The position numbers and the translations under genes are program-made. DNA of 64,000 nt. Origin: Streptomyces sp. NBC_01304 (lineage in GTDB: Bacteria; Actinomycetota; Actinomycetes; Streptomycetales; Streptomycetaceae). Of this stretch, positions 18,468 through 27,803 are shown in pieces; positions within the stretch are counted from its first letter, which is position 1; each line of letters starts with the position of its first letter. The stretch covers positions 8,680,001-8,744,000 of the forward strand of contig NZ_CP109055.1 in the NCBI RefSeq assembly GCF_035975855.1, written 5' to 3'. The notes beneath the pieces are model-generated. The model did not search any database. It had not been told where the DNA came from and was given only the letters and a program-made list of their open reading frames with translations.

Positions 18468-18664
18468 TTTTCAGGCAACAACCAAGCAACAACCCAAGCC
18501 ACAGCAATGACTGAATTGATCTCCCCACCAGCGCAAAGGCGTTCTAGGCTCTTCGGTACCGCCGAGTCGCGCAGTGCGGGGACGGGCACCGCACACGCAC
18601 CGGAGAACCAGCGGTACTTGAGCGCCGCACCCGAACGGGAGCGCCGCCGGGCAAGGAGGGCCGC

Positions 18665-20176
18665 ATGACCGTACGGCGAGTAATGGGCATCGAGACCGAG
18701 TACGGAATCTCCGTCCCCGGCCACCCCAACGCCAATGCCATGCTCACCTCGTCCCAGATCGTCAACGCCTACGCGGCGGCGATGCACCGGGCGCGCCGCG
18801 CCCGCTGGGACTTCGAGGAGGAGAACCCGCTGCGCGACGCGCGAGGCTTCGACCTCGCCCGCGAGGCCGCCGACTCCAGCCAGCTCACCGACGAGGACAT
18901 CGGCCTCGCCAACGTGATCCTCACCAACGGTGCACGGCTGTACGTCGACCACGCACACCCCGAATACAGCTCCCCAGAAATCACCAACCCCTGGGACGCC
19001 GTGCTCTGGGACAAAGCCGGCGAACGCATCATGGCCGAAGCAGCCGAACGAGCCGCACAACTGCCGGGCGCCCAGCCCATCCACCTCTACAAGAACAACA
19101 CCGACAACAAAGGCGCCTCCTACGGCACCCACGAGAACTACCTGATGAAGCGGGAAACCCCCTTCTCAGACATCGTGCGCCACCTCACGCCGTTCTTCGT
19201 CTCCCGCCAAGTCGTCACCGGCGCAGGCCGCGTCGGCATCGGCCAGGACGGCCACGAACACGGCTTCCAGCTCAGCCAGCGCGCCGACTACTTCGAAGTC
19301 GAAGTCGGCCTCGAAACCACCCTCAAGCGGCCCATCATCAACACGAGGGACGAGCCGCACGCCGACGCGGAGAAATACCGCCGCCTGCACGTCATCATCG
19401 GCGACGCGAACCTCTCAGAGATCTCGACCTACCTGAAGCTGGGAACCACGGCTCTCGTTCTCTCGATGATCGAGGACAACTTCATCGCCGTGGACCTCGC
19501 CGTCGACCAGCCCGTACGCACCCTCCACCAGGTCTCCCACGACCCCACACTGCAACGCCTGGTCACGCTGCGCAGCGGCCGCACCTTGACCGCCGTACAG
19601 CTCCAGATGGAGTACTACGAGCTCGCCCGCAAATACGTCGAGGAACGCTTCGGCTCCGACGCCGACGACCAGACCAAGGACGTCCTGGCCCGCTGGGAAG
19701 ACGTACTCGGCCGGCTCGAGACCGACCCCATGAGCCTCTCCGGCGAACTCGACTGGGTCGCCAAACGCGAACTCATGGAGGGCTACCGACGCCGCGACAA
19801 CCTCGACTGGGACGCCGCACGCCTCCACCTCGTAGACCTCCAATACGCCGACGTACGCCCCGAGAAGGGCCTCTACAACCGCCTCGTGGCACGCGGCAAG
19901 ATGAAGCGGCTCCTGGACGAGACCGACGTCGAGCGGGCCGAGACCAAGCCGCCCGAGGACACCCGCGCGTACTTCCGCGGGCGCTGCCTCGAGCAGTACG
20001 CGGACGACGTGGCCGCAGCCTCCTGGGACTCGGTGATCTTCGACCTCCCGGGCCGCGATTCGCTCCAGCGGGTCCCAACCCTGGAACCGCTTCGCGGAAC
20101 GCGTAATCACGTGAAAGAGCTCCTGGACAGGTGCCGGACCGCGGAAGACCTGGTGCGGGTGCTTTCCGGCGGCTGA
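18665..20176 (+). CDS. dop: Deamidase/depupylase of Pup
   Basis: Carboxylate-amine ligase-like enzyme that converts Pup C-terminal Gln to Glu, where needed, and removes Pup from substrates. It has 503 aa. The ATP/Mg motif GIETEYGI is at the N-terminus, the catalytic nucleophile is D95 in [12 protein letters not shown], and [16 protein letters not shown] is conserved. The Dop-specific loop (about 40-80) is present and is absent from PafA; this separates the two paralogues. Because the Pup encoded just downstream already ends in Glu, deamidation is dispensable here and depupylation should be the main role. The ATG start is directly preceded by an AAGGAGGG-type site. It is the leading gene of the dop-pup-endonuclease-prcBA run. 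Confidence 0.98.
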   Translation: MTVRRVMGIETEYGISVPGHPNANAMLTSSQIVNAYAAAMHRARRARWDFEEENPLRDARGFDLAREAADSSQLTDEDIGLANVILTNGARLYVDHAHPEYSSPEITNPWDAVLWDKAGERIMAEAAERAAQLPGAQPIHLYKNNTDNKGASYGTHENYLMKRETPFSDIVRHLTPFFVSRQVVTGAGRVGIGQDGHEHGFQLSQRADYFEVEVGLETTLKRPIINTRDEPHADAEKYRRLHVIIGDANLSEISTYLKLGTTALVLSMIEDNFIAVDLAVDQPVRTLHQVSHDPTLQRLVTLRSGRTLTAVQLQMEYYELARKYVEERFGSDADDQTKDVLARWEDVLGRLETDPMSLSGELDWVAKRELMEGYRRRDNLDWDAARLHLVDLQYADVRPEKGLYNRLVARGKMKRLLDETDVERAETKPPEDTRAYFRGRCLEQYADDVAAASWDSVIFDLPGRDSLQRVPTLEPLRGTRNHVKELLDRCRTAEDLVRVLSGG

Positions 20177-20295
20177 AAGAGTCCCGGTGGGGAATCACTG
20201 GGGTGAGCCCCGGACGTTGAGTAAGTACGGGGCCAATGTCGGACCCTGGGCGTAGGGTCTGATCAAGAACGTCGACACCGAGCGGGGTGAGTCAC

Positions 20296-20514
20296 ATGGC
20301 GACCAAGGACACCGGCGGCGGACAGCAGAAGGCGACGCGTTCTACGGAGGAAGTCGAGGAGGTTGCGGAGGACACGCAAGCTACCGAGGACCTCAAGGAG
20401 CGGCAGGAGAAGCTGAGCGACGACGTCGACTCGGTTTTGGACGAGATTGACGACGTCTTGGAGGAGAACGCGGAGGACTTCGTGCGCTCCTTCGTTCAGA
20501 AGGGTGGAGAGTGA
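20296..20514 (+). CDS. pup: Prokaryotic ubiquitin-like protein Pup
   Basis: A 72-aa intrinsically disordered modifier attached to target lysines by PafA. Visible features are the Gln/Lys-rich N-terminus, the coil-forming region SDDVDSVLDEIDDVLEEN that pairs with the ARC coiled coil, and the C-terminus FVQKGGE. The last residue is encoded directly as Glu, so no deamidation is needed. I used the ATG reading MATKDTGGGQQ; a GTG nine bases upstream would add MSH. It lies 119 bp after dop and 42 bp before the endonuclease VII-like gene. Confidence 0.98.
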   Translation: MATKDTGGGQQKATRSTEEVEEVAEDTQATEDLKERQEKLSDDVDSVLDEIDDVLEENAEDFVRSFVQKGGE

Positions 20515-20556
20515 TTTCACCTTCGAATCTAAGGTTGCGGGCGTAGGGGAGGGGTC

Positions 20557-21144
20557 TTGTCGGAGGCTCTCAAGCGGTGTGCGAGATGCCAAGAGCGCAA
20601 GCCGCGCGAGGCGTTCGCTGCGAATCGATCCCTGCGTGACGGACTGCAGGTCTACTGCAGAGAGTGCACTGCCGAGTATCACCAGGAGCGTCAGAAGGCG
20701 AAGGGCAAGAACGTTCGCCCCAAGGTGGCAGCTCCGACCGGCCACAAGTATTGCCGCAGGTGTGGGGAGATCAAGCCTCATGCCGAATGGGACCGCAACA
20801 ATACGGCCTCCGATGGCTTGTCCACTCGCTGCAAAGCCTGTCGAGCCATCGAAGGTCGTGCGGGCCACCTCAAGCGCCAATACGGCATCACCGAAGCCGA
20901 ACGCGACGAGATGATTGCAGCCCAGAAGGGCCTCTGCGTGATCTGCCTCGAAGCTCCCGCCGTGCATGTGGATCATTGCCACGAGACGGGTAAGGTCCGA
21001 GGCGTACTGTGCTTCAACTGCAATTCAGGTATCGGCAAGTTGGGGGATGACCCCGACAAGACCCGCCGAGCCACCGCTTACCTGGAAGGAAACTCGTGGA
21101 AGCCAATCCTCGTAGCACCGGGCGTCTACCAGCTGCCTTCCTGA
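20557..21144 (+). CDS. Endonuclease VII-like HNH nuclease with duplicated zinc modules
   Basis: A 195-aa protein. The C-terminal half has the recombination endonuclease VII signature: CVIC (C127, C130), [19 protein letters not shown] (DHCH 139-142; C152, C155) and the trailing GKLGDDP. The N-terminal half has two copies of one zinc module with identical spacing, C-x2-C-x22-C-x2-C (C8, C11, C34, C37 and C66, C69, C92, C95). The start is TTG with GGGGAGGGG just upstream; no ATG start gives the full zinc module. It lies inside the proteasome operon between pup and prcB, and its 3' end overlaps prcB by 49 bp in another frame. Codon use is visibly less GC-biased than its neighbours. Family members resolve branched DNA; the role here is unknown. 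Confidence 0.88.
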   Translation: MSEALKRCARCQERKPREAFAANRSLRDGLQVYCRECTAEYHQERQKAKGKNVRPKVAAPTGHKYCRRCGEIKPHAEWDRNNTASDGLSTRCKACRAIEGRAGHLKRQYGITEAERDEMIAAQKGLCVICLEAPAVHVDHCHETGKVRGVLCFNCNSGIGKLGDDPDKTRRATAYLEGNSWKPILVAPGVYQLPS

Positions 21145-21941
21145 CGCCTGGGTCGTCGTCCTTCATGGACTTCCTGTCCGAGCACTCGCCGGACGTCCTG
21201 CCGGGCAATCGCCAACTCCCGCCCCTGAAGGGCGCGATCGAGGCGCCGCACGGTACGACGATCGTCGGGGTCACGTTCCCCGGTGGTGTGGTGCTTGCCG
21301 GTGACCGGCGGGCGACCATGGGGAACATGATCGCTCAGCGCGACATCGAGAAGGTCTTCCCGGCGGACGAGTACTCGGCCGTCGGTATCGCCGGCACCGC
21401 CGGTCTGGCTGTTGAGATGGTCAAGCTGTTCCAGCTGGAGTTGGAGCATTTCGAGAAGGTCGAGGGGACGACGCTCTCGTTGGAGGGCAAGGCCAACCGC
21501 CTGTCGACGATGATCCGTTCGAACCTCGGGATGGCCATGCAGGGCCTTGCCGTGGTGCCGCTGTTCGCGGGGTACGACGTGGATCGTGAGCGGGGGCGGA
21601 TCTTCTCGTACGACGTCACGGGCGGCCGTTCCGAGGAGCACGGTTACGCGTCGACGGGCTCCGGCTCGATCTTCGCGCGCGGTGCGATGAAGAAGCTGTA
21701 CCGCGACGATCTGACGGAGGAGCAGGCCACCACGCTGGTCGTCCAGGCGCTGTATGACGCGGCGGACGACGATTCGGCCACGGGTGGTCCTGATGTGGCC
21801 CGCCGTATCTACCCGATTGTCACCGTCATCACCGACGAGGGCTTCCGGAGGCTGTCGGACGATGAGGGCTCGGAGATCGCGCGCCAGATCCTGGAGCGGC
21901 GTCTCGAGCAGCCCGACGGCCCGCGTGCCGCGCTGCTCTGA
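21096..21941 (+). CDS. prcB: 20S proteasome beta subunit
   Basis: Catalytic subunit of the bacterial 20S proteasome, 281 aa with a 53-residue propeptide. Autocleavage is expected between G53 and T54 ([16 protein letters not shown]), exposing the N-terminal Thr nucleophile. The family's GDRRATMGN, Lys in the IEKVF segment, and the [11 protein letters not shown] region are all present. The GTG start at 21096 reads [15 protein letters not shown], matches known actinobacterial propeptides, and lies within the end of the endonuclease gene, so translation may be coupled. It is followed 62 bp later by prcA. Confidence 0.98.
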   Translation: MEANPRSTGRLPAAFLTPGSSSFMDFLSEHSPDVLPGNRQLPPLKGAIEAPHGTTIVGVTFPGGVVLAGDRRATMGNMIAQRDIEKVFPADEYSAVGIAGTAGLAVEMVKLFQLELEHFEKVEGTTLSLEGKANRLSTMIRSNLGMAMQGLAVVPLFAGYDVDRERGRIFSYDVTGGRSEEHGYASTGSGSIFARGAMKKLYRDDLTEEQATTLVVQALYDAADDDSATGGPDVARRIYPIVTVITDEGFRRLSDDEGSEIARQILERRLEQPDGPRAALL

Positions 21942-22003
21942 CGAGCCGAGCGGAAGCGGAATCCGGAATGTACTCGCCACTGACAGAAAGGGACGGATAG
22001 CCG

Positions 22004-22765
22004 GTGTCGACGCCGTTCTATGTCTCACCCCAGCAGGCCATGGCCGACCGGGCGGAGTACGCCCGTAAGGGCATCGCCCGTGGTCGCAGCCTTGTTGTGC
22101 TGCAGTTCGCCGATGGCATCGTGTTCGTCGGCGAGAACCCGTCCCGTGCGCTGCACAAGTTCAGCGAGATCTATGACCGGATCGGCTTCGCGGCCGCCGG
22201 TAAGTACAACGAGTACGAGAACTTGCGTATCGGCGGCGTCCGTTACGCGGATCTTCGTGGTTATACCTATGACCGTGACGATGTGACGGCTCGTGGTCTG
22301 GCCAACGTGTATGCGCAGACGTTGGGCACGATCTTCTCCAGTGCGGCTGAGAAGCCGTATGAGGTGGAGTTGGTCGTTGCCGAGGTCGGTGACACGGCGG
22401 AGGGCGATCAGATCTACCGTCTGCCGCATGACGGTTCGATCGTCGATGAGCACGGTTCGGTGGCGGTCGGCGGTAATGCCGAGCAGATCAGCACCTATCT
22501 GGATCAGCGTCATCAGGACGGCATGAGCCTTGCCGAGGCGTTGAAGCTGGCTGTGCAGGCGTTGTCGCGGGAGCCGAACGGCGGTGAGCGGGAGATCCCC
22601 GCGGAGCGCCTGGAGGTGGCGGTTCTGGACCGGACCCGCCCGCAGCAGCGGAAGTTCAAGCGCATTGTCGGCCGTCAGCTGTCGCGTCTGCTGGAGGCGG
22701 ACGGTGCGGCCGGTACGCCGACGGAGGTTCCGTCGGACTCCGAGGAGAACTCCGACGACGAGTAG
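22004..22765 (+). CDS. prcA: 20S proteasome alpha subunit
   Basis: Forms the outer heptameric rings that gate the proteolytic chamber and receive the ARC QYL tail. It has 253 aa. The N-terminal gate helix region [22 protein letters not shown] is followed by the alpha/beta sandwich ([33 protein letters not shown]). There is no N-terminal Thr propeptide, as expected for alpha. The C-terminus is an acidic disordered tail ([10 protein letters not shown]). The start is GTG. It is convergent with the LacI-type gene, and a hairpin terminator follows. Confidence 0.98.
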   Translation: MSTPFYVSPQQAMADRAEYARKGIARGRSLVVLQFADGIVFVGENPSRALHKFSEIYDRIGFAAAGKYNEYENLRIGGVRYADLRGYTYDRDDVTARGLANVYAQTLGTIFSSAAEKPYEVELVVAEVGDTAEGDQIYRLPHDGSIVDEHGSVAVGGNAEQISTYLDQRHQDGMSLAEALKLAVQALSREPNGGEREIPAERLEVAVLDRTRPQQRKFKRIVGRQLSRLLEADGAAGTPTEVPSDSEENSDDE

Positions 22766-22787
22766 CCTCACTCGCTCTGGCAGTGTT

Positions 22788-22822
22788 CGCGCCCCGCGCC
22801 GTCTCGTACGGTGCGGGGCGCG
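22788..22822. terminator. Terminator hairpin between prcA and the LacI-type gene
   Basis: A 10-bp perfect outer stem (CGCGCCCCGC with GCGGGGCGCG) extended by five inner pairs including one G-T wobble, with loop CTCGT. It lies in the 96-bp gap between convergent genes. Confidence 0.8.
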
Positions 22823-22861
22823 CTGCGTTGAGGCCGAAGGCCCCGGGCTTGGGTGGTGCGG

Positions 22862-23863
22862 TCAGCGGGTGCGTGGTGGCGCTGTGGAGCCGCGTACGAC
22901 CAGTTCTACGGGGAGGGCGGCGCTGTCCGGTGCTTGGTTGTCGAGTACGGCGAGCAGGGCGTGCATGCCGCGTTCGCCGACTTGTTCGGCGGGCAGGTGC
23001 AGGGTGGTGAGTTCGGGGTCGACGGCGGTGGCGAGGGTGAGGTCGTCGAAGCCGGTGACGGAGATGTCTTCGGGGATGCGCAGGCCGAGGCGTCTGGCGG
23101 CTTTGCAGGCGCCGGCCGCGATGATGTCGTCGTCGCAGATGAGTGCGGTGGGCCTGGGGGCGGTGCCGAGGGCGTGCAGGGTGGCTTCGAGGGCGCCGGG
23201 GACGGACAGGGGTGCGGGGGCGGTGCGCAGCGTGGCGCCGGGTGCCTCGCGCAAGGCGTCGGCGATGGCTCGGGCGCGTACCTGGAACGTCCAGGAGTCC
23301 ACGTCGGCGGCCAGGTGGAGGAAGTCGCGGTGTCCGAGGGTGAGCAGGTGCTCCGTCACTTGGCGCATGCCGTCTGCGAGGTCGACGTTGACGTGGGCGG
23401 CGGCGGTGGGGTCGGCCGGGTCGCTGTCGAGCATGACGAGGGGCAGGTCGGTGCCGCGGATCGTGGTGAGTGCGTCTGCTGCCATGGAGGAGGCGATGAC
23501 GCCGTCGAGGGCGGCGCGGGCGGAGGCGAAGGGGTCCTTGGCGGGGCCGATGCCTTCGGGGGAGAGGTAGAGGACGACGCCGAAGTCGTGTTCGGCGGCG
23601 GTGCGGGCGGCGCCGGTGTAGACGCGGGCGAAGAAGTCGTTGGTGAGGGCGGGGACGACGAAGAGGGCGGTTCTGGTCCTGCCCAGGCGGAGGTTGCGGG
23701 CGGCGAGGTTGGGGCGGTAGCCGAGTTGGCGGGCGGCGTCGCGGACCCGGTCGGCGGTGGTGGGGGCGACGCGGCCCTGCCATTTCTCGCCGAGGACGAG
23801 GGAGACGGCGGCCTGGGAGACGCCTGCGGCTCGGGCCACGTCCTTGCTCGTGGGGCGGGGCAC
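22862..23863 (-). CDS. LacI-family transcriptional regulator
   Basis: A 333-aa repressor. The N-terminal HTH reads SKDVARAAGVSQAAVSLVLG with hinge region RPNLAARNLR. The periplasmic-binding-like effector domain has the usual ALICDDDIIAAGACKAARRLGLRIPEDISVTGFDD signature. The start is the GTG reading VPRPTSKDV, with AAGGAG six bases upstream; a longer in-frame reading would cross the operator. It is divergent from an MFS transporter gene, and a perfect 10-bp inverted repeat lies between them, so it probably controls itself and that transporter. The pair is embedded between prcA and pafA. The ligand is unknown. Confidence 0.93.
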   Translation of the reverse strand: MPRPTSKDVARAAGVSQAAVSLVLGEKWQGRVAPTTADRVRDAARQLGYRPNLAARNLRLGRTRTALFVVPALTNDFFARVYTGAARTAAEHDFGVVLYLSPEGIGPAKDPFASARAALDGVIASSMAADALTTIRGTDLPLVMLDSDPADPTAAAHVNVDLADGMRQVTEHLLTLGHRDFLHLAADVDSWTFQVRARAIADALREAPGATLRTAPAPLSVPGALEATLHALGTAPRPTALICDDDIIAAGACKAARRLGLRIPEDISVTGFDDLTLATAVDPELTTLHLPAEQVGERGMHALLAVLDNQAPDSAALPVELVVRGSTAPPRTR

Positions 23864-23949
23864 GGCGGCTCCTTGCTGGGCTGGGCGGGTGGGGCTGGCG
23901 GACCTGTGGTGGTGCGGCCTGTGGATGGACCTTTGGACTCCCGTCATGA

Positions 23950-23976
23950 TACGTATAACCCCGGAAGTTATACGTA
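23950..23976. promoter_or_regulatory. Operator between LacI-type gene and MFS gene
   Basis: TACGTATAAC and GTTATACGTA form a perfect 10-bp inverted repeat with a 7-bp spacer, in an AT-rich patch of otherwise GC-rich DNA. It lies 87 bp upstream of the regulator start and 31 bp upstream of the transporter start, where it can control both divergent promoters. Confidence 0.75.
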
Positions 23977-24006
23977 ACACCTCGATGGTGGGGAGAGGGG
24001 CCGGTC

Positions 24007-25266
24007 ATGGCTGCGGGATACGCGGAGCTGTTGCGGACACCGCATGCGGCGCGACTGCTCACGGGGACACTGGTGGGCCGGCTGCCCAACGCGACGGCGG
24101 CGATCGCGATCGTGCTCTTCGTCCGTGCGGAGGGCGGCAGTTACACCCTGGCCGGTGTGCTCACCGCGGTGTACGGCCTGGCCATGGCGGTCGGTCAGCC
24201 GCTGCTCGGCCGCGCAGCCGATCTTTACGGACAGCCCCGGGTGATGCTGCCCGCGTCCGTGGTGTCGGCGCTCGGCATGGCGGCATTCTCGTTGGTGGGG
24301 ATCGACGCGCTGCCCCTGGCGTACGCGGCCGTGCTGGTGGCGGGTCTGCTGACGCCGCCGCTGGAGGGCGGGCTGCGGGCCCTGTGGCCGAAGATTCTGC
24401 GCCGCGAGGACCAGGTGCATGCCGCGTATGCGATGGACGCGGTGGCGCAGGAGGTGATGTTCACCGTCGGGCCGCTCCTGGTGACGGGCATCGTCGCGCT
24501 GTGGTCCGAGGCTTCCGGGCTGCTCGTCATCAACGCGATGGGTGTGCTGGGGGCGTTGTCGGTCGTGGTGTCGCGGCCGTCGCGGGACTGGCGGTCCGCG
24601 CCACGTGAGGCGCATTGGCTCGGGGCGCTGCGCTCGCCGGGGCTGCTCGCGCTGCTCGGGTCGTTCTTCTTCGTGGGGCTCGCCATCAACTCGATCACGG
24701 TGGCGGCGGTGGTGTACGCGGACGGCAACGGCGGCGACCTCGTCTACGGCCTGCTGATGGCGGCGCTCGGTCTGGGCGCGTTGGTCGGTGGTGTGGGTTA
24801 TGGCGCGCGGCAGTGGCCGGGAACTCCCGAGCTGCGACTGCGTGTTCTGGTGGCGCTCCTCGCGTTGGGCTATCTGCCGCTGCTGATCGTGCCCGGCGCG
24901 GTCGCGATGACGTTCCTGATGGTCGTCGCGGGTGTCTTCCTGGCGCCGACCCTCGCGTGCGGCTTCGTCGTGGTGGACCGGCACGCTCCCGTGGGCACGG
25001 TGACGGAGGCGTTCTCCTGGGTGGTGACGACCTTCGGTGTGGGCTCCGCGGTGGGAACTGCGGTGGTCGGTCCGGCCGTAGAGGCGGGCGGCGCACCGCT
25101 GGGCTTCGGCGTGGCGTGTGCTGGTGGGGGCGCCGCGCTGCTGGTGTTGCTGGCCACGCGGAGGGTCCTCGCAGGTCCCGGGCGCACCACCGATATCACC
25201 AGCTCGTCGGAAAGTGATCGAAACGGTGCTGTCGAACCCGGTTTCAGCACAGGCCATCAGGCGTAA
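24007..25266 (+). CDS. Major facilitator superfamily transporter
   Basis: A 419-aa membrane carrier with about 12 hydrophobic helices. The loop between helices 2 and 3 carries GRAADLYGQPRVML, a degenerate MFS motif A, and PPLEGGLRALWPKIL follows helix 4. The overall look is that of the small-molecule or drug exporter-like group annotated in many Streptomyces. The start is ATG, preceded by GGGAGAGGGG. It is divergent from, and probably repressed by, the LacI-type protein. The pafA start lies only 9 bp after its stop, so pafA may be partly transcribed by readthrough from here. The substrate is not predictable. Confidence 0.88.
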   Translation: MAAGYAELLRTPHAARLLTGTLVGRLPNATAAIAIVLFVRAEGGSYTLAGVLTAVYGLAMAVGQPLLGRAADLYGQPRVMLPASVVSALGMAAFSLVGIDALPLAYAAVLVAGLLTPPLEGGLRALWPKILRREDQVHAAYAMDAVAQEVMFTVGPLLVTGIVALWSEASGLLVINAMGVLGALSVVVSRPSRDWRSAPREAHWLGALRSPGLLALLGSFFFVGLAINSITVAAVVYADGNGGDLVYGLLMAALGLGALVGGVGYGARQWPGTPELRLRVLVALLALGYLPLLIVPGAVAMTFLMVVAGVFLAPTLACGFVVVDRHAPVGTVTEAFSWVVTTFGVGSAVGTAVVGPAVEAGGAPLGFGVACAGGGAALLVLLATRRVLAGPGRTTDITSSSESDRNGAVEPGFSTGHQA

Positions 25267-25275
25267 TGTTCAGTC

Positions 25276-26637
25276 ATGGACCGCCGCATTTTCGGGCTGG
25301 AGAACGAGTACGGCGTCACGTGCACGTTCAGGGGACAGCGCCGTCTGTCACCTGACGAAGTGGCGCGCTACCTCTTCCGCCGTGTTGTGTCATGGGGCCG
25401 CAGTAGCAACGTCTTCCTGCGGAACGGCGCCCGTCTCTACCTAGACGTGGGATCGCATCCGGAATACGCAACTCCCGAATGCGACAACGTGACCGAGCTG
25501 GTCACCCACGACAAAGCGGGCGAGCGCATTCTCGAAGGCCTGCTCGTCGACGCCGAACGCCGCCTGCACGAGGAGGGAATCGCGGGCGACGTCTATCTCT
25601 TCAAGAACAACACCGACTCGGCGGGAAACTCCTACGGTTGTCACGAGAACTATCTGGTGGCCCGGCATGGAGAGTTCTCGCGGTTGGCGGACATTCTCAT
25701 TCCGTTCCTCGTCACCCGGCAGCTGCTGTGCGGCGCCGGCAAGGTGCTGCAGACGCCGCGCGGTGCGGTGTACTGCGTGAGCCAGCGTGCCGAGCACATC
25801 TGGGAGGGCGTCAGCTCTGCCACCACCCGTTCCCGGCCGATCATCAACACCCGCGACGAGCCGCACGCGGACGCCGAGCGTTACCGCAGGCTGCACGTCA
25901 TCGTGGGCGACTCGAACATGTCCGAGACGACGATGCTGTTGAAGGTCGGCGCGACCGACCTGGTGCTGCGCATGATCGAGGCGGGCACCGTGATGCGGGA
26001 CCTGACCCTGGAGAACCCGATCCGGGCGATCCGCGAGGTCAGCCACGACATCACGGGCCGCCGCAAGGTGCGCCTGGCCAGTGGCCGGGAGGCCTCGGCG
26101 CTCGAGGTGCAGCGCGAGTACTACGAGAAGGCCGTCGATTTCGTCGAGCGGCGCGGGATTCGTACCGGCACGGTCGAGCAGGTCCTGGAGCTCTGGGGCC
26201 GCACGCTGGACTCGATCGAGTCGGAGGATCTCGACCGCATCGGCACCGAGATCGACTGGGTCATGAAGTACCAGCTCATCGAGCGGTACCGCGCCAAGCA
26301 CAACATGACCATGTCCAACCCCCGGGTCGCGCAGATAGACCTCGCCTACCACGACATCCACCGTCGTCGGGGCCTGTACTACCTGCTGGAGAAGAAGGGC
26401 CAGACAGCCCGTATCTGCAACGACTTGAAGATCTTCGAAGGCAAGTCGGTGCCGCCGCAGACGACGCGTGCGCGGCTGCGCGGCGACTTCATCCGGCGGG
26501 CCCAGGAGCAGCGCCGTGACTTCACGGTGGACTGGGTGCACCTCAAGCTCAATGACCAGGCGCAGCGGACGGTGCTGTGCAAGGACCCGTTCCGGTCGGT
26601 GGACGACCGGGTGGAGAAGCTGATCGCAGGGATGTAA
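25276..26637 (+). CDS. pafA: Pup-protein ligase
   Basis: Phosphorylates the C-terminal Glu of Pup and joins it to substrate lysines by an isopeptide bond. It has 453 aa. ATP/Mg residues lie in GLENEYG (E9, E11). Catalytic base D57 in [16 protein letters not shown] matches the mycobacterial enzyme, and [17 protein letters not shown] is conserved. It lacks the extra loop seen in Dop, which identifies it as the ligase. The ATG start follows the MFS stop by 9 bp. It is separated from the other proteasome genes by the LacI/MFS pair and followed by a 17-bp perfect terminator. Confidence 0.98.
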   Translation: MDRRIFGLENEYGVTCTFRGQRRLSPDEVARYLFRRVVSWGRSSNVFLRNGARLYLDVGSHPEYATPECDNVTELVTHDKAGERILEGLLVDAERRLHEEGIAGDVYLFKNNTDSAGNSYGCHENYLVARHGEFSRLADILIPFLVTRQLLCGAGKVLQTPRGAVYCVSQRAEHIWEGVSSATTRSRPIINTRDEPHADAERYRRLHVIVGDSNMSETTMLLKVGATDLVLRMIEAGTVMRDLTLENPIRAIREVSHDITGRRKVRLASGREASALEVQREYYEKAVDFVERRGIRTGTVEQVLELWGRTLDSIESEDLDRIGTEIDWVMKYQLIERYRAKHNMTMSNPRVAQIDLAYHDIHRRRGLYYLLEKKGQTARICNDLKIFEGKSVPPQTTRARLRGDFIRRAQEQRRDFTVDWVHLKLNDQAQRTVLCKDPFRSVDDRVEKLIAGM

Positions 26638-26666
26638 TCGGCGTTCCGCCGTGAGTGGTGGAACAC

Positions 26667-26705
26667 GCCAAGGGCCCCGCACGTTCCTCGTGCGGGGCCC
26701 TTGGC
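26667..26705 (+). terminator. Terminator after pafA
   Basis: A perfect 17-bp stem (26667-26683 with 26689-26705) with loop TTCCT, 29 bases after the pafA stop. Confidence 0.88.
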
Positions 26706-26756
26706 ACGCCCTAGAGTGTCGTGGAACTAATGTGCCGTCTGAGATCTGAGGAACAC

Positions 26757-27713
26757 GTGCGCCGACTTGCCGGCCTTGTCGTCATTCCGCTCCTGCTGCT
26801 TTCGACAGCGGCCTGCGGTGACGACAAGGGCTCCGATTCCGCCTCCGACTCCGCCTCGACGTCGAACTCCGGTCTGCCCGCGATCACCGCGGGTGCCAAG
26901 TTCGGCGAGAAGCCGACCCTGGCCAAGGGCAAGGGCGACCCGGTCAAGAAGCTGAAGGTCGATGTCCTCAGCGAGGGCAAGGGTGAGAAGACCAAGGAGG
27001 GCGACGCGGTCCAGGTCAATTACCTGGGTCAGGCCTGGGACTCGGACAAGCCCTTCGACAACAGCTTCGACCGCAAGCAGCCCTTCGACGTGACCCTCGG
27101 CGCCGGCCAGGTCATCAAGGGCTGGGACCAGGGTCTGGTCGGCCAGAAGGTCGGCAGCCGCGTCGAGATCGGCATCCCGCCGGAGCTCGGCTACGGCGCC
27201 CAGGGCCAGGGTGACATCAAGCCGAACGCCACGCTGGTCTTCGTCGTCGACATCGTGAAGTCGACCACCGTCCCGAAGGCCGCCTCGGGCTCCGAGGTGT
27301 CGCAGGACAACATCGACCTGCCGAAGGTCGGTACGAACCTCGACGGCAAGGCCCCGTCGCTGACCATCCCGACGAAGTCGGACCCGCCGAAGAAGCTCGT
27401 CTCGAACTATGTGATCGAGGGCAAGGGCGACGTCGTCAAGGACTCCGACACCGTCATCGCGAACTATGTCGCGTCCGTCTGGAAGGACGGCAAGGAGTTC
27501 GACAGCACCTACAAGCAGGGTGGCAAGCCCGCGAACTTCCCGATCGGGCAGCTCACCTTCAAGGGGCTGAAGGAAGGCCTCGCCGGCAAGAAGGTCGGCA
27601 GCCGCGTGCTGATCGTGGCCCCGCCGGCCTACGCCTTCGGCGACAAGGAGCAGCAGGGCATCCCGAAGAACTCCACGCTGGTGTTCTCCGTGGACATCCT
27701 GGCCAAGGTCTGA
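26757..27713 (+). CDS. Lipoprotein with two FKBP-type peptidyl-prolyl isomerase domains
   Basis: Extracytoplasmic folding factor, 318 aa, probably membrane-anchored. The lipobox STAAC gives Cys20, followed by an Asp/Ser-rich linker. FKBP domain 1 (about 75-185) contains the active-site-like GAGQVIKGWDQGLVGQKVGSRVEIGIPPELGYG. Domain 2 (about 215-318) is more divergent, with the G-x-x-x-FPIGQLTFKGLKEGL replacement and APPAYAFG. The start is GTG with GAGGA upstream; an earlier in-frame ATG would add residues before the signal. It is followed after 90 bp by a cytosolic FKBP gene. It may assist folding of Sec- or Tat-exported proteins; that is inference. Confidence 0.92.
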   Translation: MRRLAGLVVIPLLLLSTAACGDDKGSDSASDSASTSNSGLPAITAGAKFGEKPTLAKGKGDPVKKLKVDVLSEGKGEKTKEGDAVQVNYLGQAWDSDKPFDNSFDRKQPFDVTLGAGQVIKGWDQGLVGQKVGSRVEIGIPPELGYGAQGQGDIKPNATLVFVVDIVKSTTVPKAASGSEVSQDNIDLPKVGTNLDGKAPSLTIPTKSDPPKKLVSNYVIEGKGDVVKDSDTVIANYVASVWKDGKEFDSTYKQGGKPANFPIGQLTFKGLKEGLAGKKVGSRVLIVAPPAYAFGDKEQQGIPKNSTLVFSVDILAKV

Positions 27714-27803
27714 CGTTCGAGGTGGGAGACCCCGGGCAGGGACTGCCTTGTGGGGTGTAAGACTGTCCGGGTTGCCCATTTCGTAGAAGCAGGAGCAATT
27801 GAC

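Noticed and set aside
16613..19132. An 839-codon open frame opposite arc and dop
   Set aside because: Shadow of the strongly conserved plus-strand genes; no recognisable domain and no ribosome binding site.
22656..24089. A 477-codon Arg/His/Pro-rich minus-strand frame overlapping the LacI-type gene
   Set aside because: Low-complexity frame shifted by one relative to the real LacI-type gene.
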